Shown here in pieces: positions 1 through 10,676 of a stretch of DNA of 37,883 nucleotides. Source of the stretch: Ophiothrix spiculata (taxonomy: Eukaryota; Echinodermata; Ophiuroidea; Amphilepidida; Ophiotrichidae). A model generated the notes under the pieces. That model ran no database searches. It saw nothing but the letters and a program-made list of their open reading frames with translations, and was not told where the DNA came from. Positions within the stretch are counted from its first letter, which is position 1. Every line of letters starts with the position of its first letter. Position numbers and translations under genes: made by a program. The stretch lies in assembly GCA_000969725.1 (NCBI GenBank), contig JXSR01S003775.1. The stretch is one strand, 5' to 3'.

Positions 1-1457
1 TTTAAAAGGAGTCCATTTACATTTAATCAAAACTCGCAAGCGACTTTTGAATTTGACTTTAGCAAATGAGCGTTTATACTTAAAACTGAATTCAATAATT
101 CGTTATGAAGTCGATTTCATTTTTATGAATGATGTCAGCAAAACAGAAGATATTACGAGAGTCATTCAAAAAGTTCTACCTGTTGTATCATAACTTTTGA
201 TCTATTAAAGGACACTTCTTGAAAGTTGGCGAAAATATAGCTAAAAATGTCATCTATATATAGTGAAAAATCGTAAAATACCTTATCTAGATTTTTGCAG
301 GTAAGGTTAGGTACACCGGAAACGTTCAAAATATGTTTAACAATTTAAAAGGACAGTTAATTGAAAAGGTCATAATATAGCCATACAGTATCGCTTTACA
401 GTGAAAATTTTATAAAACATAATGATAAACATACAATTACATGGGATGATTAAAAAATTGTCACAAACTGAAAATAATTGTCGTTTACAAGTACAACAAC
501 AATAGGAACAAATATCACAACCAGCAATATTATTAAAATCACAAAAGACTCAGTTTGCAAAGAAACTGACTTCATAGGTAAAAATGGTGGCATTTATATA
601 GCTCTATTTTTGATACATTTTCATAGTAGATTACAAGGGGAACTAAATTCAATTGTGTGACTCAAAACTCTGATGTAGTACTTTAACTGTTATTTTTCAC
701 ACAAAAATTCACTTGGAAAAGTCACGCTGTGGAGAAACACATGTTCATGTTGTACCCCAAAGCATTGAAAGTTAAGACATGAGCCATATAAACATTGTTA
801 CTCCACCATACCATCATACATTGTTATACAATAACGCTAAATATATACACGTATAGTAGACTCTGAAGGAGGCGGAATATTATTTGACTCCATTCAATAC
901 TGAAAAAATATCAATTTGATGAACATTTTTTCCAAAACAGTTTTTGAATACAATAATCAGCTTTCTCTTTAAAAACACATTATGCAACTGAGAGGTTTTA
1001 ACTGATATGAATAAAACAAAATCCAGTATAACCAATTAGATGTGCGAAAATCAATTTAGTTTTTAAGTTTTTAACGGAATCAAAAAATCCAGTATGATCA
1101 ATTAGATATGCGCTTACAAAAAGCTATTAGCTTTTAATATGTTTTACCGTCGATGCAATAGAGAAACTTGAATAGAAGCAATACCGTGGACATATCAGAG
1201 AGTAAAACAAATTACAGACGGTGCTGCGAATTGATCGGTATTCCCTTTTGTATGGTATAGTGCCAAGATAATTTATTAAATGCGTTTTAAGACGTTTATA
1301 AAGTACCTTTTCCTTAAAAAAAAACATCCATAATCATCGACTTTATATTCGAATTTCATCATTTTTACGATGAAAATCAAATCAGCCAAATTCCGATGAA
1401 AGTTGAAATTGTATTTGGAACAACGAATGGTAAATTAGTTTTAATGTTATGTTTAAG
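1..1457. other. Non-coding AT-rich flank with weak internal repeats
   Basis: No gene, RNA gene or recognisable transposon is visible. Open frames are all under 70 codons, have no recognisable motif and look like chance. A degenerate repeat with a period near 137 bp is suggested by AAAGGACA-type starts near 208 and 345, each followed by AATATAGC and a GTGAAAA stretch. A clearer pair is at 1018-1046 and 1083-1112 (listed separately). Base composition matches the rest of the window. The stretch is probably intergenic sequence downstream of the broken minus-strand exon at 1679-2034. Confidence 0.5.
1018..1112. repeat. Short direct repeat, two copies 65 bp apart
   Basis: A roughly 29-bp word beginning AAAATCCAGTAT and ending AATTAGATRTGCG occurs at 1018-1046 and again at 1083-1112 with a few substitutions. 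The sequence between is AT-rich. It looks like a small local duplication of no evident function. Confidence 0.6.
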
Positions 1458-1738
1458 ATCAAGGTGCTAAAGAAATTATCTTCATAACACACTTTATATA
1501 TTATCTGTAACAACAAATTAAAGAATTCAATCTGTGCATCAATTCAAACAGATTTAAAAACGCGATCAACATCGTAACTTGTAATAACCCGTAAAAAGTT
1601 ATAATTGTTATAATGCTTATTTTATCATGAACAAAACTTCACGTGGTAAATCTCACAATATTTTTCTTCGCGTTAATGTCACGAGTTTTGCATCTGCGAT
1701 ACATGCAAGTAATCGATAGTATACTGGTATTTATGCTG
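1458..1738 (-). other. 3' flank of the broken exon, homologous to 37109-37389
   Basis: The stretch carries matched islands with the sequence just downstream of the intact gene's stop: ATCAAGGTGCTAA, a TTGTAATAACCCGTA core followed by AAGTTATAA, and an AACGTG/CACGTG-type stretch before TAAATC. The order and spacing are the same at both ends of the window. This is most simply the 3'UTR and downstream flank of the duplicated gene, retained with its last exon. Confidence 0.65.
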
Positions 1739-2034
1739 CTGTAAAATGACATCTGCTATAGACGAATTATTAGGATGCATTTCAAATCTATCTTCCGTTC
1801 CTCGGTGTTCAATAACGGATGGGGTCGACATTACAGACGCATAATCTTTTACAGGCGGTGACAGGTCTCCGTTTTTTTAGCTATATGTTGCTTTTCCGCC
1901 TTTCCGATTTCACTTTCTGTATCGGATTCATAGTCGGATCCTGATCAGAGTCAGAACCAGAGCTGAGTGAGTCGCACTCAGAGTCGTAGCCAGAATCGGG
2001 GTTGTTGTCTGTTGTCCACTCGACGAACTTTCAC
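1679..2034 (-). pseudogene. Broken paralogous copy of the serine-rich CaaX-protein last exon
   Basis: Read on the minus strand, this stretch aligns with the end of the intact exon at 37390-37883. In shifting frames it encodes KSERRKSN, then a block starting GDLSPPVKDYASVMSTPSVI and continuing through a TEDRFEMHPNN-like stretch to DVIL, against GDLSVPSKDNASAMSTPSVI, TEDRLEMPPNN and CVIL in the intact copy. Upstream lies an acidic Ser/Asp-rich part (DSGYDSECDSLSSGSDSDQD). A credible 3' splice site precedes it: a pyrimidine-rich tract and TGATACAG, reading leftwards into 2034. Damage: an indel around 1882-1894, probably a second at the T-run near 1875-1881, and another in the acidic part, so no single frame spans the exon. 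The stop triplet is CAG at 1739-1741, giving read-through to a TGA at 1679-1681, and the CaaX cysteine is replaced. Similarity at protein level suggests an old duplicate that later decayed. Homology continues through the 3' flank to about 1458. Sequencing error could explain one indel but not the whole set of changes. Confidence 0.72.
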
Positions 2035-4140
2035 CTGTATCAAAAGATAAAAAATATTGAAAGTATTTTGGTTTGCTAACTTAAAATTAAGGTTAAACGT
2101 TGTAAAACGGCATCAACATTAACTCTTCTATACTTGATTTGAAGATTAATAACATCCAGAGTGTATTGAGAAGTCTACATTCTCAAACACCCCATGAACA
2201 TTTAATCACCTTTGATATCTCTAAAAAAAGATTTTTAACTGACAACGTATGAAGGTAATACATATGTGATCAAAATCGAAAATATGCATATATTTTCACT
2301 GGGAAATCTTAATTTCTCATATAACCGATGGCTCAGATCGCTTTATATCGGTAAAACGCTACAGATTATAAATTATCGTAAATTTGTATTGCCGTGATTA
2401 TCTGAATGCAAAATAATATATGTATATGTTTCTAATTGACTATAACAAGAGGCAGGTGTGAATTTCAAGAAAAACTCAAAACATCTGCAGCAACAGGTAT
2501 ATCTAAACTTGTAGTAATGTATTTGAATATTTGCATTGTATCCAGGGCATTGTATGCACTGTTGTATATTTCACAAATGTACAATGTACTAGATTGTTGT
2601 AAATGTAGTTATATTAAAAAATATGTCGCAATAATTGTATCACTAAGTTAAAAACAGAAAGATGTTCATTGTATTCTTCTTCTTTTAAGATGACCTCATA
2701 AATCTTATGTAAGTTTCAAACACTTATTGTTGTAGAATTAAAATGCATACAAAATTAGATGACATTTATTTCAAACGTCATGTTAAAATCAAGGAAAAGG
2801 TTCTGTTAAAAAAGGTTCTGTTAAGCATCGGCTAACTTGAAAATTATTTTCTGCTGAAATACATACTACCATAAAGCTTTTAATTTAGAAATATACCAGT
2901 TTTGCATAAATGGAATGAAATTTGACGAAAAACCAGACAACCAGCTGCGGAGAAGTTGACAGAGAAAAAGGTTAGACGAGATATGCAATTCATTTGCACT
3001 GGAAGCCCTATATATACTGGTAAATATTGTTACTGGAAAAGCCACAACTCAGAAGACCAGTATATATATATATCTGCTTCAAACTTTACAGAGAGTAGCT
3101 AAACTTAGAAATGATTTCAACCATGAATGTGTCACCAAGATAAAAAAAAAAAGGTTCCACTCTTTATTGCCCATGCTGGTGGTTCCCCGATAAAGCAGTT
3201 ATGACTAGTACTCGAGTCCCAGTCACAATGGAAGGAAATTCCAAGTTCCATGACTGATATTATTATTTCTGATTATAAGTCATGAATTGGTCATGCCAAT
3301 ACGGGGGAGATGTAACCTAAAAACTCTCTCTTCGTAGTTCAATGTAGTTTTATTCAAGAAGTTTAATACCTACTGCAACAAGTTTGGTATCATAATATGG
3401 GCACTGTAAAATGCAAACACTTTCAAGACAATTGAATAAAATATTATGAGATCTATGGTTCAAAATGTGAGCCGAGTCAACAGGGGAGGTGATGCGGAAA
3501 AGACGGAAGCGGTAAAGCTCATTGACTTGTACACAAAATTGTGAAAAATTACCAATCTTTGGAAAGTCGTCATGTGAAAAGTTGAAATCCTACAAGAATA
3601 ATTTTTCGCACACTTTTTAGTGAGAAACAAACATAAACTCTTCATGTCAAATAATTAATGGTAGTTGATGTATAGAATAAAGTTTGACGAGGATAAGCTT
3701 TTTTATTTTCAGGGTATTTCCACAACTAATTTCAACAATGTTCAAAGGTCAAAATTTCCGTACGTTGTGAAAACGTTAATGAATAACAATAAGTATTTGT
3801 TGTTAATGCATAACACCAAAATTGCATAGAATAATAATAACTAATAAACCAAAGTTTATTGGATCGGGTTAATTGAGATAATGCATGTTTGATCACCCTG
3901 TATACCAAAAATGTAGGAAATGGTCATAGTAAGCAGAAACTTGAATGTTACTTGTGTCTCAAGTATTATCATACCGCTAACTATTGCCAAGGCATATAAA
4001 GAACTCGATAAATATCTCATACTGGTATACTCTCCTTTTGGAATGTATATAATCTTATCCATCCTGTAAATTTGTGATATTTTCGCATTTAGTGGTAAGT
4101 TACACTTTTTCCGACCAATTCAAGATTTATGATCTTCTCT
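2035..4140. other. Non-coding AT-rich spacer
   Basis: Nothing recognisable as a gene. If 1679-2034 is an exon relic, the part next to 2035 is its upstream intron. The rest includes a tandem 14-bp word AAAGGTTCTGTTAA near 2798-2825, a short TA run near 3061-3070 and an A-run near 3143. A 44-bp piece at 2947-2990 recurs at 25251-25294. All open frames are under about 72 codons with no family signature. Confidence 0.5.
2947..2990 (+). repeat. Short block duplicated at 25251-25294
   Basis: The block begins GCGGARAAGTTGACAGAG and runs to ATATGCAATT with four or so differences between the two sites. At both places it lies upstream of the flank block that precedes a tandem unit, so it appears to be a remnant of the same larger duplication, with the intervening sequence replaced or lost at one site. 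Confidence 0.6.
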
Positions 4141-4149
4141 GTTTGATGG

Positions 4150-4867
4150 TAGCCTCGACTCGAGGCTGACTTGACCGGAGATGGCAAAATATTTTCTTTC
4201 TTCTTCTTTCTCTTTTTCTATTATCTAAATTTCTTTTCGAATTTACTATAAAGTAGGCCTATCTACTTTTAAAATGACCAGCAGTTTTCATCCTATAATC
4301 AAGCCATAATTTTATACCAGATTGTGTTTAAAATTACCCTGATACCATTCAAGATTAATCACTATTAAAAATCCTGTTTTATATTACTTCCTGGCTTTTC
4401 TAAATTTTATCTTATCCTCCTTTTGATTTTTCATGTAAGCAAGTCACTGGGTAACCAGAAAGAATTACACTTTCCTGATATAACAGAGAGTTTCAATATA
4501 ATATTAATTATCATAGAAAAAGGAATTATATCAGGGTAGTCTTTTAAAACCCAATATTATTATGACTTGCAAGGGAGGTTTGCCATGTTTCCAGAGGTGT
4601 TTGGTCATGAATGTTTAAGATTTATTTAGCTGTACTTCACTGGACTAGTGTTGGTATAAATCCAGTGTTTTATAGTGTTGCTTGCAAAAGTTATTTTTTT
4701 GTAGTTTTAAAAATAGGAAAAAAGAATAACAGAAGTAGAAAAACAAAGAAGAATAAGAAAAAATAACCATATTTTTCTACAGACCCATAAAGTAGACAAA
4801 ACAAAAGAATAAAGAAAAATGTCATATTTGTACCATCCCCAGACCCGTCAACCTTGAATCAAGGCTA
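4150..4867. mobile_element. Mutator-like MITE with 9-bp target duplication
   Basis: The 718-bp insertion is bounded by direct repeats GTTTGATGG at 4141-4149 and 4868-4876. Its ends are inverted: the left begins TAGCCTCGACTCGAGGCTGA, and the right, read in reverse complement, begins TAGCCTTGATTCAAGGTTGA. The terminal 10 bases are themselves partly palindromic. The left interior is pyrimidine-rich (TTCTTTC-type) and the right interior purine-rich (AAAGAA-type), so longer arms could pair. The uninterrupted target is visible in the paralogous flank near 25520, where GTTTGATAGT occurs once. A 9-bp duplication with inverted ends is typical of Mutator-like elements. No transposase is encoded, so it is non-autonomous. 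The superfamily rests on target-duplication length only. Confidence 0.82.
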
Positions 4868-4876
4868 GTTTGATGG

Positions 4877-5313
4877 TGGGTTTGTCTTGCATGACGTTTT
4901 GCCTAAACACAGTACATCAACCTATGGGGATATCATTACAGATTTATATGATGATTAAGGTGTGCTCAACCAGAGGTCAGTTTGCTCATCTGGTCTTGGA
5001 TAGATACATAGAGCCAGCCATCAGGTTGAAGGGTTGAAGAGAGGCGAAGTGCAACATGAGAATAATGCTCCATTTATAACCATAATAACAGGGGCAGAAC
5101 ACTAAAAAAAGGTGTAATTGGACAGGCTTCGAATCTTAGATTGCAGTGGAAAGTTGTGGGAAACTGCAGACATTTTTTCCAGGTATTTTATAGAATGAAT
5201 ATTATTAAAACATGAAAAAAATAAAACTGCCAAGAAATCGATAAAATTAAATTTAAAAAATAAAGTAAACTATGGGACGAATAATTGAATCTACTAAGAA
5301 AAAATACGAGTAG
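4877..5313 (+). repeat. 5' flank block preceding unit 1 (paralog at 25524-25969)
   Basis: This block is nearly identical (only scattered substitutions and small indels) to 25524-25969. It contains landmarks such as GGTTGAAGGGTTGAAGAGAGG and ends directly at the start of a tandem unit in both places. Units 2 and 3 lack it and are instead preceded by a different 76-bp linker. It has no coding potential. It shows that the duplication giving rise to units 1 and 4 included sequence outside the unit itself. Confidence 0.88.
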
Positions 5314-5599
5314 AATTTTCTCACCAATTTGCTTTCAGACGTTTAGATTTATTCTTATCACAAATCTTTTAAATTGACATTCAATCTTTCCGTTCAAAAA
5401 AGTTCAAAATCTAGTTAATAGCGCATAGTTTCATCGTACTTGAAGACTCGTTTATCTGCAGCAGTATGACCTCAGAGTCTTTTATCTAGAGGCATTGTTT
5501 TAGCATGTAGGATCTGCAAGATCAATTTAATTGGTTTGATTCAAAAACAAAGATTACAAGTGATGTCGAAAGCCTCAATTTGAAGGCGCTGTCACTGCA

Positions 5600-6702
5600 A
5601 CTAAATTTAAAATGAGACCCTGAGCACTTTTCTATGAAACAAAACAGAGCATGTTTATTCTTGACGGAATAAACAGGGTTAATCTTGTTAAACTAAATAT
5701 TTTTAAAGCATTTGGCTTAAATGTAGGGCAGTGTCGTTTAGTGGTTAGTCTCCCGGGAGCGGGTCGTTCGATATAATAATCAAAACGGAGTGTAAAGGTT
5801 GGTTCTCGCTTGAATAAACGCAGCTGAATTCCGGAGACATACAACATGATGAAAGGTAAAGTACGTTGTGAGTAGTCTCACGACGGGTAAAATAAGTTTG
5901 AACGTAGTTTTAAAATCCGAAAACCTCAGTTCTAATCGATTCGCACTGACTCGATCTTTATTCAACGCGATACCCTTTCTGCTTTATTCAAATTTAGTGT
6001 ATAAACTACGTTACATTAAGAAATTCATGTGAATTGTATTGTTTATATATATATATTTAGCAGTATAAAATATAATTATTTTATAAACATTTTACAATAT
6101 TATAATGAAATTGATTAACAGAATATGTATCTAACTAAATTCAGGTGAGCATTTTATTATAACTAAAATCAGATTATTCTTTTTTCGTTTTAAACCATGC
6201 ATACATAAAATATGACGAAAACGAATCAAAATATTTTACGTTTTCACATTTATAACCTGATTAAGTAGTAAAAGGATTAATTTTATGAAATGAGTTTAAA
6301 AGTATTGCAACCATCCTTACAGGAGCTGAAAATCTAAAAAGAGCATTTTAGAATTTCTAACTACGCATTGACAAAACAATAAATGAATTGTATTGAAATG
6401 TTCTTTTTATCCTCATGATGTCCGACAGATGACCTAAGCTGCCGTCAAGCAACTCGAACTTCACAATTTCTGCTGACTTAAAGCATGTTACTAAACGGAT
6501 AGTTGTACGGCTCATCACATGCTTCTTTCACCTTTCAAGCAGAGAGAGAGAACTATATTAAATTTGAAAACAATCCCCGGAGCATTTAGATGATAAACAA
6601 AACAGAACATGTTGATTCTTGACGGATGGTAAACGGGGCTAACCTTTTTAAACTATTCATAGATAATGCATTTTGAATTCAATGTAAGGCAGTATCATTG
6701 TA
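5600..6702 (+). repeat. Internal direct repeat of the unit, two arms of about 135 bp
   Basis: Arm one (5600-5735) and arm two (6567-6702) share the order TAAATTT, GAGCA, AAACAAAACAGARCATG, ATTCTTGACGGA, TAAACRGGGYTAA, and AATGTARGGCAG. The same pair recurs in the other units (about 14439-14590 and 16185-16345; 22020-22160 and 22996-23158; 26260-26395 and 27187-27345), giving eight arms in the window. The repeat therefore predates the tandem amplification of the units. Confidence 0.75.
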
Positions 6703-6988
6703 TTGCAAGCTGTACAATCTAGTTAAATTGCAGTTACGGCCCAGACAGAGTTATGTGCTAAATTTTTGATGTAACAAGTCTCCTTAATTTAATAATCTAA
6801 TATGTAGTTCCAATGTATTTTCTAATAATAACAACGGAAAACGATGATGAAAAATCATACTTTGTGTTTGTGATGCCAAACATTGGACGGTTTTCATTAC
6901 CCCCAGTTTATTAATTAGAAAATACATTGATATCAATGTAACAACAAACACTTGTGGCCTCAAATATTTGGTAGCTCGTTACAAACTA

Positions 6989-8458
6989 CAGCTTGTCCCA
7001 ATATTAATGCAACGAGCAAATAAAAAATATTAAATATAGTTGCCAAAAGATTATATCATCGTAATATATGTTTTTTCACAAGTGGAATAATTACTCTACA
7101 ACATGCCTTTTGTCCCGTTTCATTTTACCACTTCAGTCCAAAGATATGAAGAATTTAAGAAAGCCCTTTAAATCTACTTGGTCCGATTTATAAGTTTAGA
7201 CATCCAGCTAAAGAAATACAAACTTGAAATGACGAGAATTTTGTAACCAATTAGAGCACAATCAACCAGACCTTACCTGACCTGTACCTAACATTAAGTG
7301 ATATTTTAAGTTCATTTTTAACTTAAATAAGTCAAAATGTTCAATTAAAGTATGGATCTTCCTGATACACTCACATTCCTTGAATCTGGTACTTCTGGTG
7401 CGTCAATCTGGTAGTTTAGGATACAATTTCTACCAAAAGAGTCGAAAAGTATTCTAATGAAAGATGTCAACCAATAATAAGTCTTAAACCGAAACCACGG
7501 AATAAAACTGAAGACAAATGAGTTGTATACTCTATAGTAAGTGAATGATTCATCTGATCGGTCAAGGGGACGCAACAGGTTGACTAAACCAGACGCAAAA
7601 ACCTGCTTAACCCTCGTCTTCCTAAGCCTTTTTCTGTAACACGTCTTCCTGAGGGGGGGGGGGGTCCCCCCCCCCCCTGTGATTTTGAACTTGGGACCCC
7701 CGAAAGTTATATTGTTTGATACTATAGTATAGGGTAGGGTCTCCTCTTTCCATTGATCCAAGATCATGAAAATCGGTCGAGGCGTTACGTAATTATGACG
7801 TCACAAAGTATTTCCGTACCGAAAAAGTCGACTTTTGGCAAAAATGTCCACTTTTTCAAAAAATCGTTATAAAAGTTCTAAATGTCCTACTTTCGTCGGT
7901 TTTTTTGCTATGCTAATAAATGAAGGAATCAACAATTCTAACAAGTTCTGTAAGTTTCAAGTCAATAGCATGCAGATATTTTTCAAAATGGCGATTTAAA
8001 ATTTTCCGAGGAGGCACCCCCCCCCCCCTACCCGCCGACTTTGACGGCCTACCATAACCCCACCTTAGGTGGTACCCCTGATTTTTTTTCGTCAAAATGA
8101 CCGCAAAGGATGTAAAAACAATTACCCAAATGCCCGGGGTCACTTTATTTTGCGTTTTGGTGCAATCGGCGATCATCCGTTAGGGGGGGTTAATATCAGC
8201 AGATCATCATTAAATTGAGTCCTTAAGTTATGAAATAGGTTCAAGGGATGCTACTCCTAATCATGTGATGTTTTTAGCAATTTTCATTCAACGTGTGCCC
8301 AATGACGTCACCAGAGGTGAATAAAATTAAACAAAACAAAAATCCTGTAAAAGCCAATGGTCTACTCTTTAATATTATTGTAACGTTTGCTCACCATTGT
8401 CCTCTGTTCTCTCAAAATAAAAGTTCAACGTTTGTTTTGTTTTTATGCGGACACCCTG
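6989..8458. mobile_element. Mariner-type (TA-target) non-autonomous element, unit 1 copy
   Basis: Units 1 and 4 contain this segment; units 2 and 3 do not. Unit 3 shows the exact empty site, TTACAAAATATAGATCAGG near 23422-23440, against TTACAAACTA at the left and TATAGATCAGG at the right here. The ends are inverted: CAGCTTGTCCCAATA on the left, and CAGGGTGTCC in reverse complement on the right. A TA duplication and a GTGTCCCAATA-type end fit the Tc1/mariner superfamily. The interior includes a conserved stretch ending AATGACGTCACCAGAGGTGA. No transposase frame is seen. It is split by a later TTAA-target insertion at 7611-8189. Confidence 0.8.
7611..8189. mobile_element. TTAA-target element nested in the mariner-type element
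   Basis: The 579-bp insertion lies between TTAA at 7607-7610 and TTAA at 8190-8193; the paralogous site in unit 4 has a single TTAA at 28222-28225. The ends start CCCTCG on the left and CCCCCCC in reverse complement on the right, so the inverted repeat is only CCC plus a later CTAA. TTAA duplication with CCC ends is the habit of piggyBac-type elements. The interior carries a G-run/C-run hairpin at about 7652-7677, a C-run near 8018-8029 and a block at 7690-7803 shared with the element at 35216-36210. Open frames on the minus strand of 140 and 87 codons cover low-complexity repeat sequence and show no transposase motif. Confidence 0.8.
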
Positions 8459-8975
8459 TATAGATCAGGTTTTAGTGGAATAGAGTCTGTATTATGTACC
8501 TCGCCGCAAGCGTTACGATTGTCTAAAATACGAAGCTAAATTCCGGAGACATACATACGTTCCGATAGTAGAATACGTCCGTAAGTATGTTAGCAACGAT
8601 CTTTCTGAGACTTTCATAGAACAAGATATGAAAAGTTCAAATATATTAGTGTCAACAACACGTTTCTCTTGGTTGTTGGTGATAGGCTGGTACTTACACC
8701 TAGTCGAGAACAACTGTTGATAAACAACATTATAGCTACGGACAGATCTTGAGGCTGTAAAGATGTCTAGCCGGAAACACTGGCAAATTTGCCATTAAAA
8801 TTTATATATAGTATTTAAAATTGTATGACTAGTATGTTTTCAATTTTGGCTCATTTCCCCGAGAGTACAACTGTCATTAGAAGGTAGACATAATGCTGAT
8901 AAATAAAAATTAGTAAAAATAATATATTTTTTGGGCGAACGGGTGAGGTGATGTATTCGAACACATTATCCCCGA

Positions 8976-9282
8976 GGGCCGCTCGGATATAATGCTGTAG
9001 GCATAGCGTGACCAAGAAAAATATGAATTAGGGTTGTTTTTGAGGACAGAAGGGTTTATCAGGTGACATCGTTTAGGGTATCGAAAGGAGCCATTTTAGC
9101 TCATTTTTAAGAAATAGGATACTTTTTCAAACACAGGTGTTAATATGATAACGGTAAATTCTCGATTTAGGTTGTGAATGGGTGAAAAACGGGATATTTT
9201 GGCTTCAGAAACAATAACCCTTTAGGGGGTGTTTTGAAAAACTGTGGTCACGCTATACCTGCAACATTATACTTGAGTGCCA
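8976..9282. mobile_element. Short MITE with roughly 38-bp imperfect terminal inverted repeats
   Basis: The left end reads ATATAATGCTGTAGGCATAG followed by CGTGACC; the right end in reverse complement reads GTATAATGTTGCAGGTATAG followed by CGTGACC. The outermost bases (GGGCCGCTCGG against TTGGCACTCAAG) match less well. The segment is absent from units 2 and 4, which read GAACACATTGCAGAGTATCA there. Immediately after it, 9282-9357 repeats sequence found at 9537-9612 (AAGGCAAGAGCATCTTACCA). The element's exact borders and target duplication are therefore uncertain. Confidence 0.65.
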
Positions 9283-9612
9283 AGAAGGCAAGAGCATCTT
9301 ACCAAAATCATTAATGAAGGTTTGACTTAATAGGGAGTGTTTTCAGACTTCAATTGATCAAAATTGCAAAAATCGGAAAATAAGGATATATGGATGTGTG
9401 TAAAACGTATGAGAACAGAATCTTGTCAAACAATGCCGTTTTCAATCTCAATTAAAGATTGATTAGCTGATAACTTTATCAACTTAATTTAACTCTGTTA
9501 TTTTGATGATATGTGGTGTTAAAAGGGCAATATAACCAAGAAGGCAAGAGCATCTTACCAAAATCATTAATGAAAATTTAATTAAAAAAGGTATGTTTTC
9601 AAACTTCGTTTG
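9282..9612 (+). repeat. Local duplication of a 75-bp unit segment in unit 1
   Basis: AAGGCAAGAGCATCTTACCA and the following ATCATTAATGAA, then a GTTTTCAGACTTC-like word, occur at 9282-9357 and again at 9537-9612. Units 2, 3 and 4 have the segment once, at the position equivalent to the second copy. The extra copy abuts the MITE at 8976-9282, suggesting both arrived in one rearrangement. Confidence 0.7.
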
Positions 9613-10676
9613 AACACACTTGCTTAAGGAAAACATAACAAAATACTTGTTTAGAGTAATATATGAACGAAAGAAAAATATTTGTTTATGGTGCCACCTT
9701 GCAATGAAAGTGGGGCTTAAAATGACGGGCACATTGTAAAAAATATTCGTGTATGTTACGTTTATTAAGAGACACATGTCGATTATTTATTCCATGTTAG
9801 TATCTTCTCCATACTGGTGATAACATTGCAATATAAGGTGATTGAAATGCACTAGGAATAATTGTTCCCCACAAGTAGAATTTGGGTTTGACTTTGGCTA
9901 CTATATCCAGAATCGATTGAACTATAAAAATTTGCTTGCTTTGAAAAAGTATTGCCATTATTGTCATTCACATTCGCATCCTCCTTTCATTTTTGCCTTA
10001 TAATCGGGCCTAAGTCATAAACAGGTTCTATTTTTTGTTTTACACAAAAACATTGGTAAAACAATATCAACTTTTATTCTACTGATTGTCACTCTTTTAA
10101 AATACGGATTCCTCTTGATCAAAATTTTAATGTAGACAATGTTGTCGTAGGTAAATCTTGTGTTGGTTGTACTCACCCTACACACAAATTATTTATTCCT
10201 GGAATTTTCCAAGGATTTTTTATTTTACCTAAATGAGCTTAATTTTAAAGGATGGGTAAAACGTATACAGGGTGCAAAATAAAACAAATGTGCATTTTGG
10301 TCAACCAACTTGGCACAGTGAGCTTTTGTTTGGGAAAAGGTGTATCCAGATGACACAAACATTAATTGAAGGATGTAATGATGACCTTCCATAAAATAAT
10401 ACATTTGGTGACCATATTCATTGTGGTCACAAATTATATTGAGAATGGTCAAAATCTATGAAACGATTCTTTAATTCTTGGGACATTCATCAGTTTTGTT
10501 CTGTACACACTACCTGAAAATTTTCTGTGTACACTATACTACCTGAAAATTAATAAAGTGGTCTAATCCTCAAATTTCCTTTTGAAAAATGTATAATTTC
10601 ACCAACTACCATGACTACGTCAACTTAGTCGACAGATATGCCGTTTTAAAGTTTTCGAATGTAAATGCATGTTTTA

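Noticed and set aside
478..660. 60-codon plus-strand frame rich in threonine and isoleucine
   Set aside because: No plausible start context, no family signature and a length expected by chance in this much sequence.
7345..8176. Minus-strand frames of 140 and 87 codons
   Set aside because: They run through the mariner-type and TTAA elements and G/C homopolymers (GGGGTPPP-like translation); the equivalent frame in unit 4 is not preserved.
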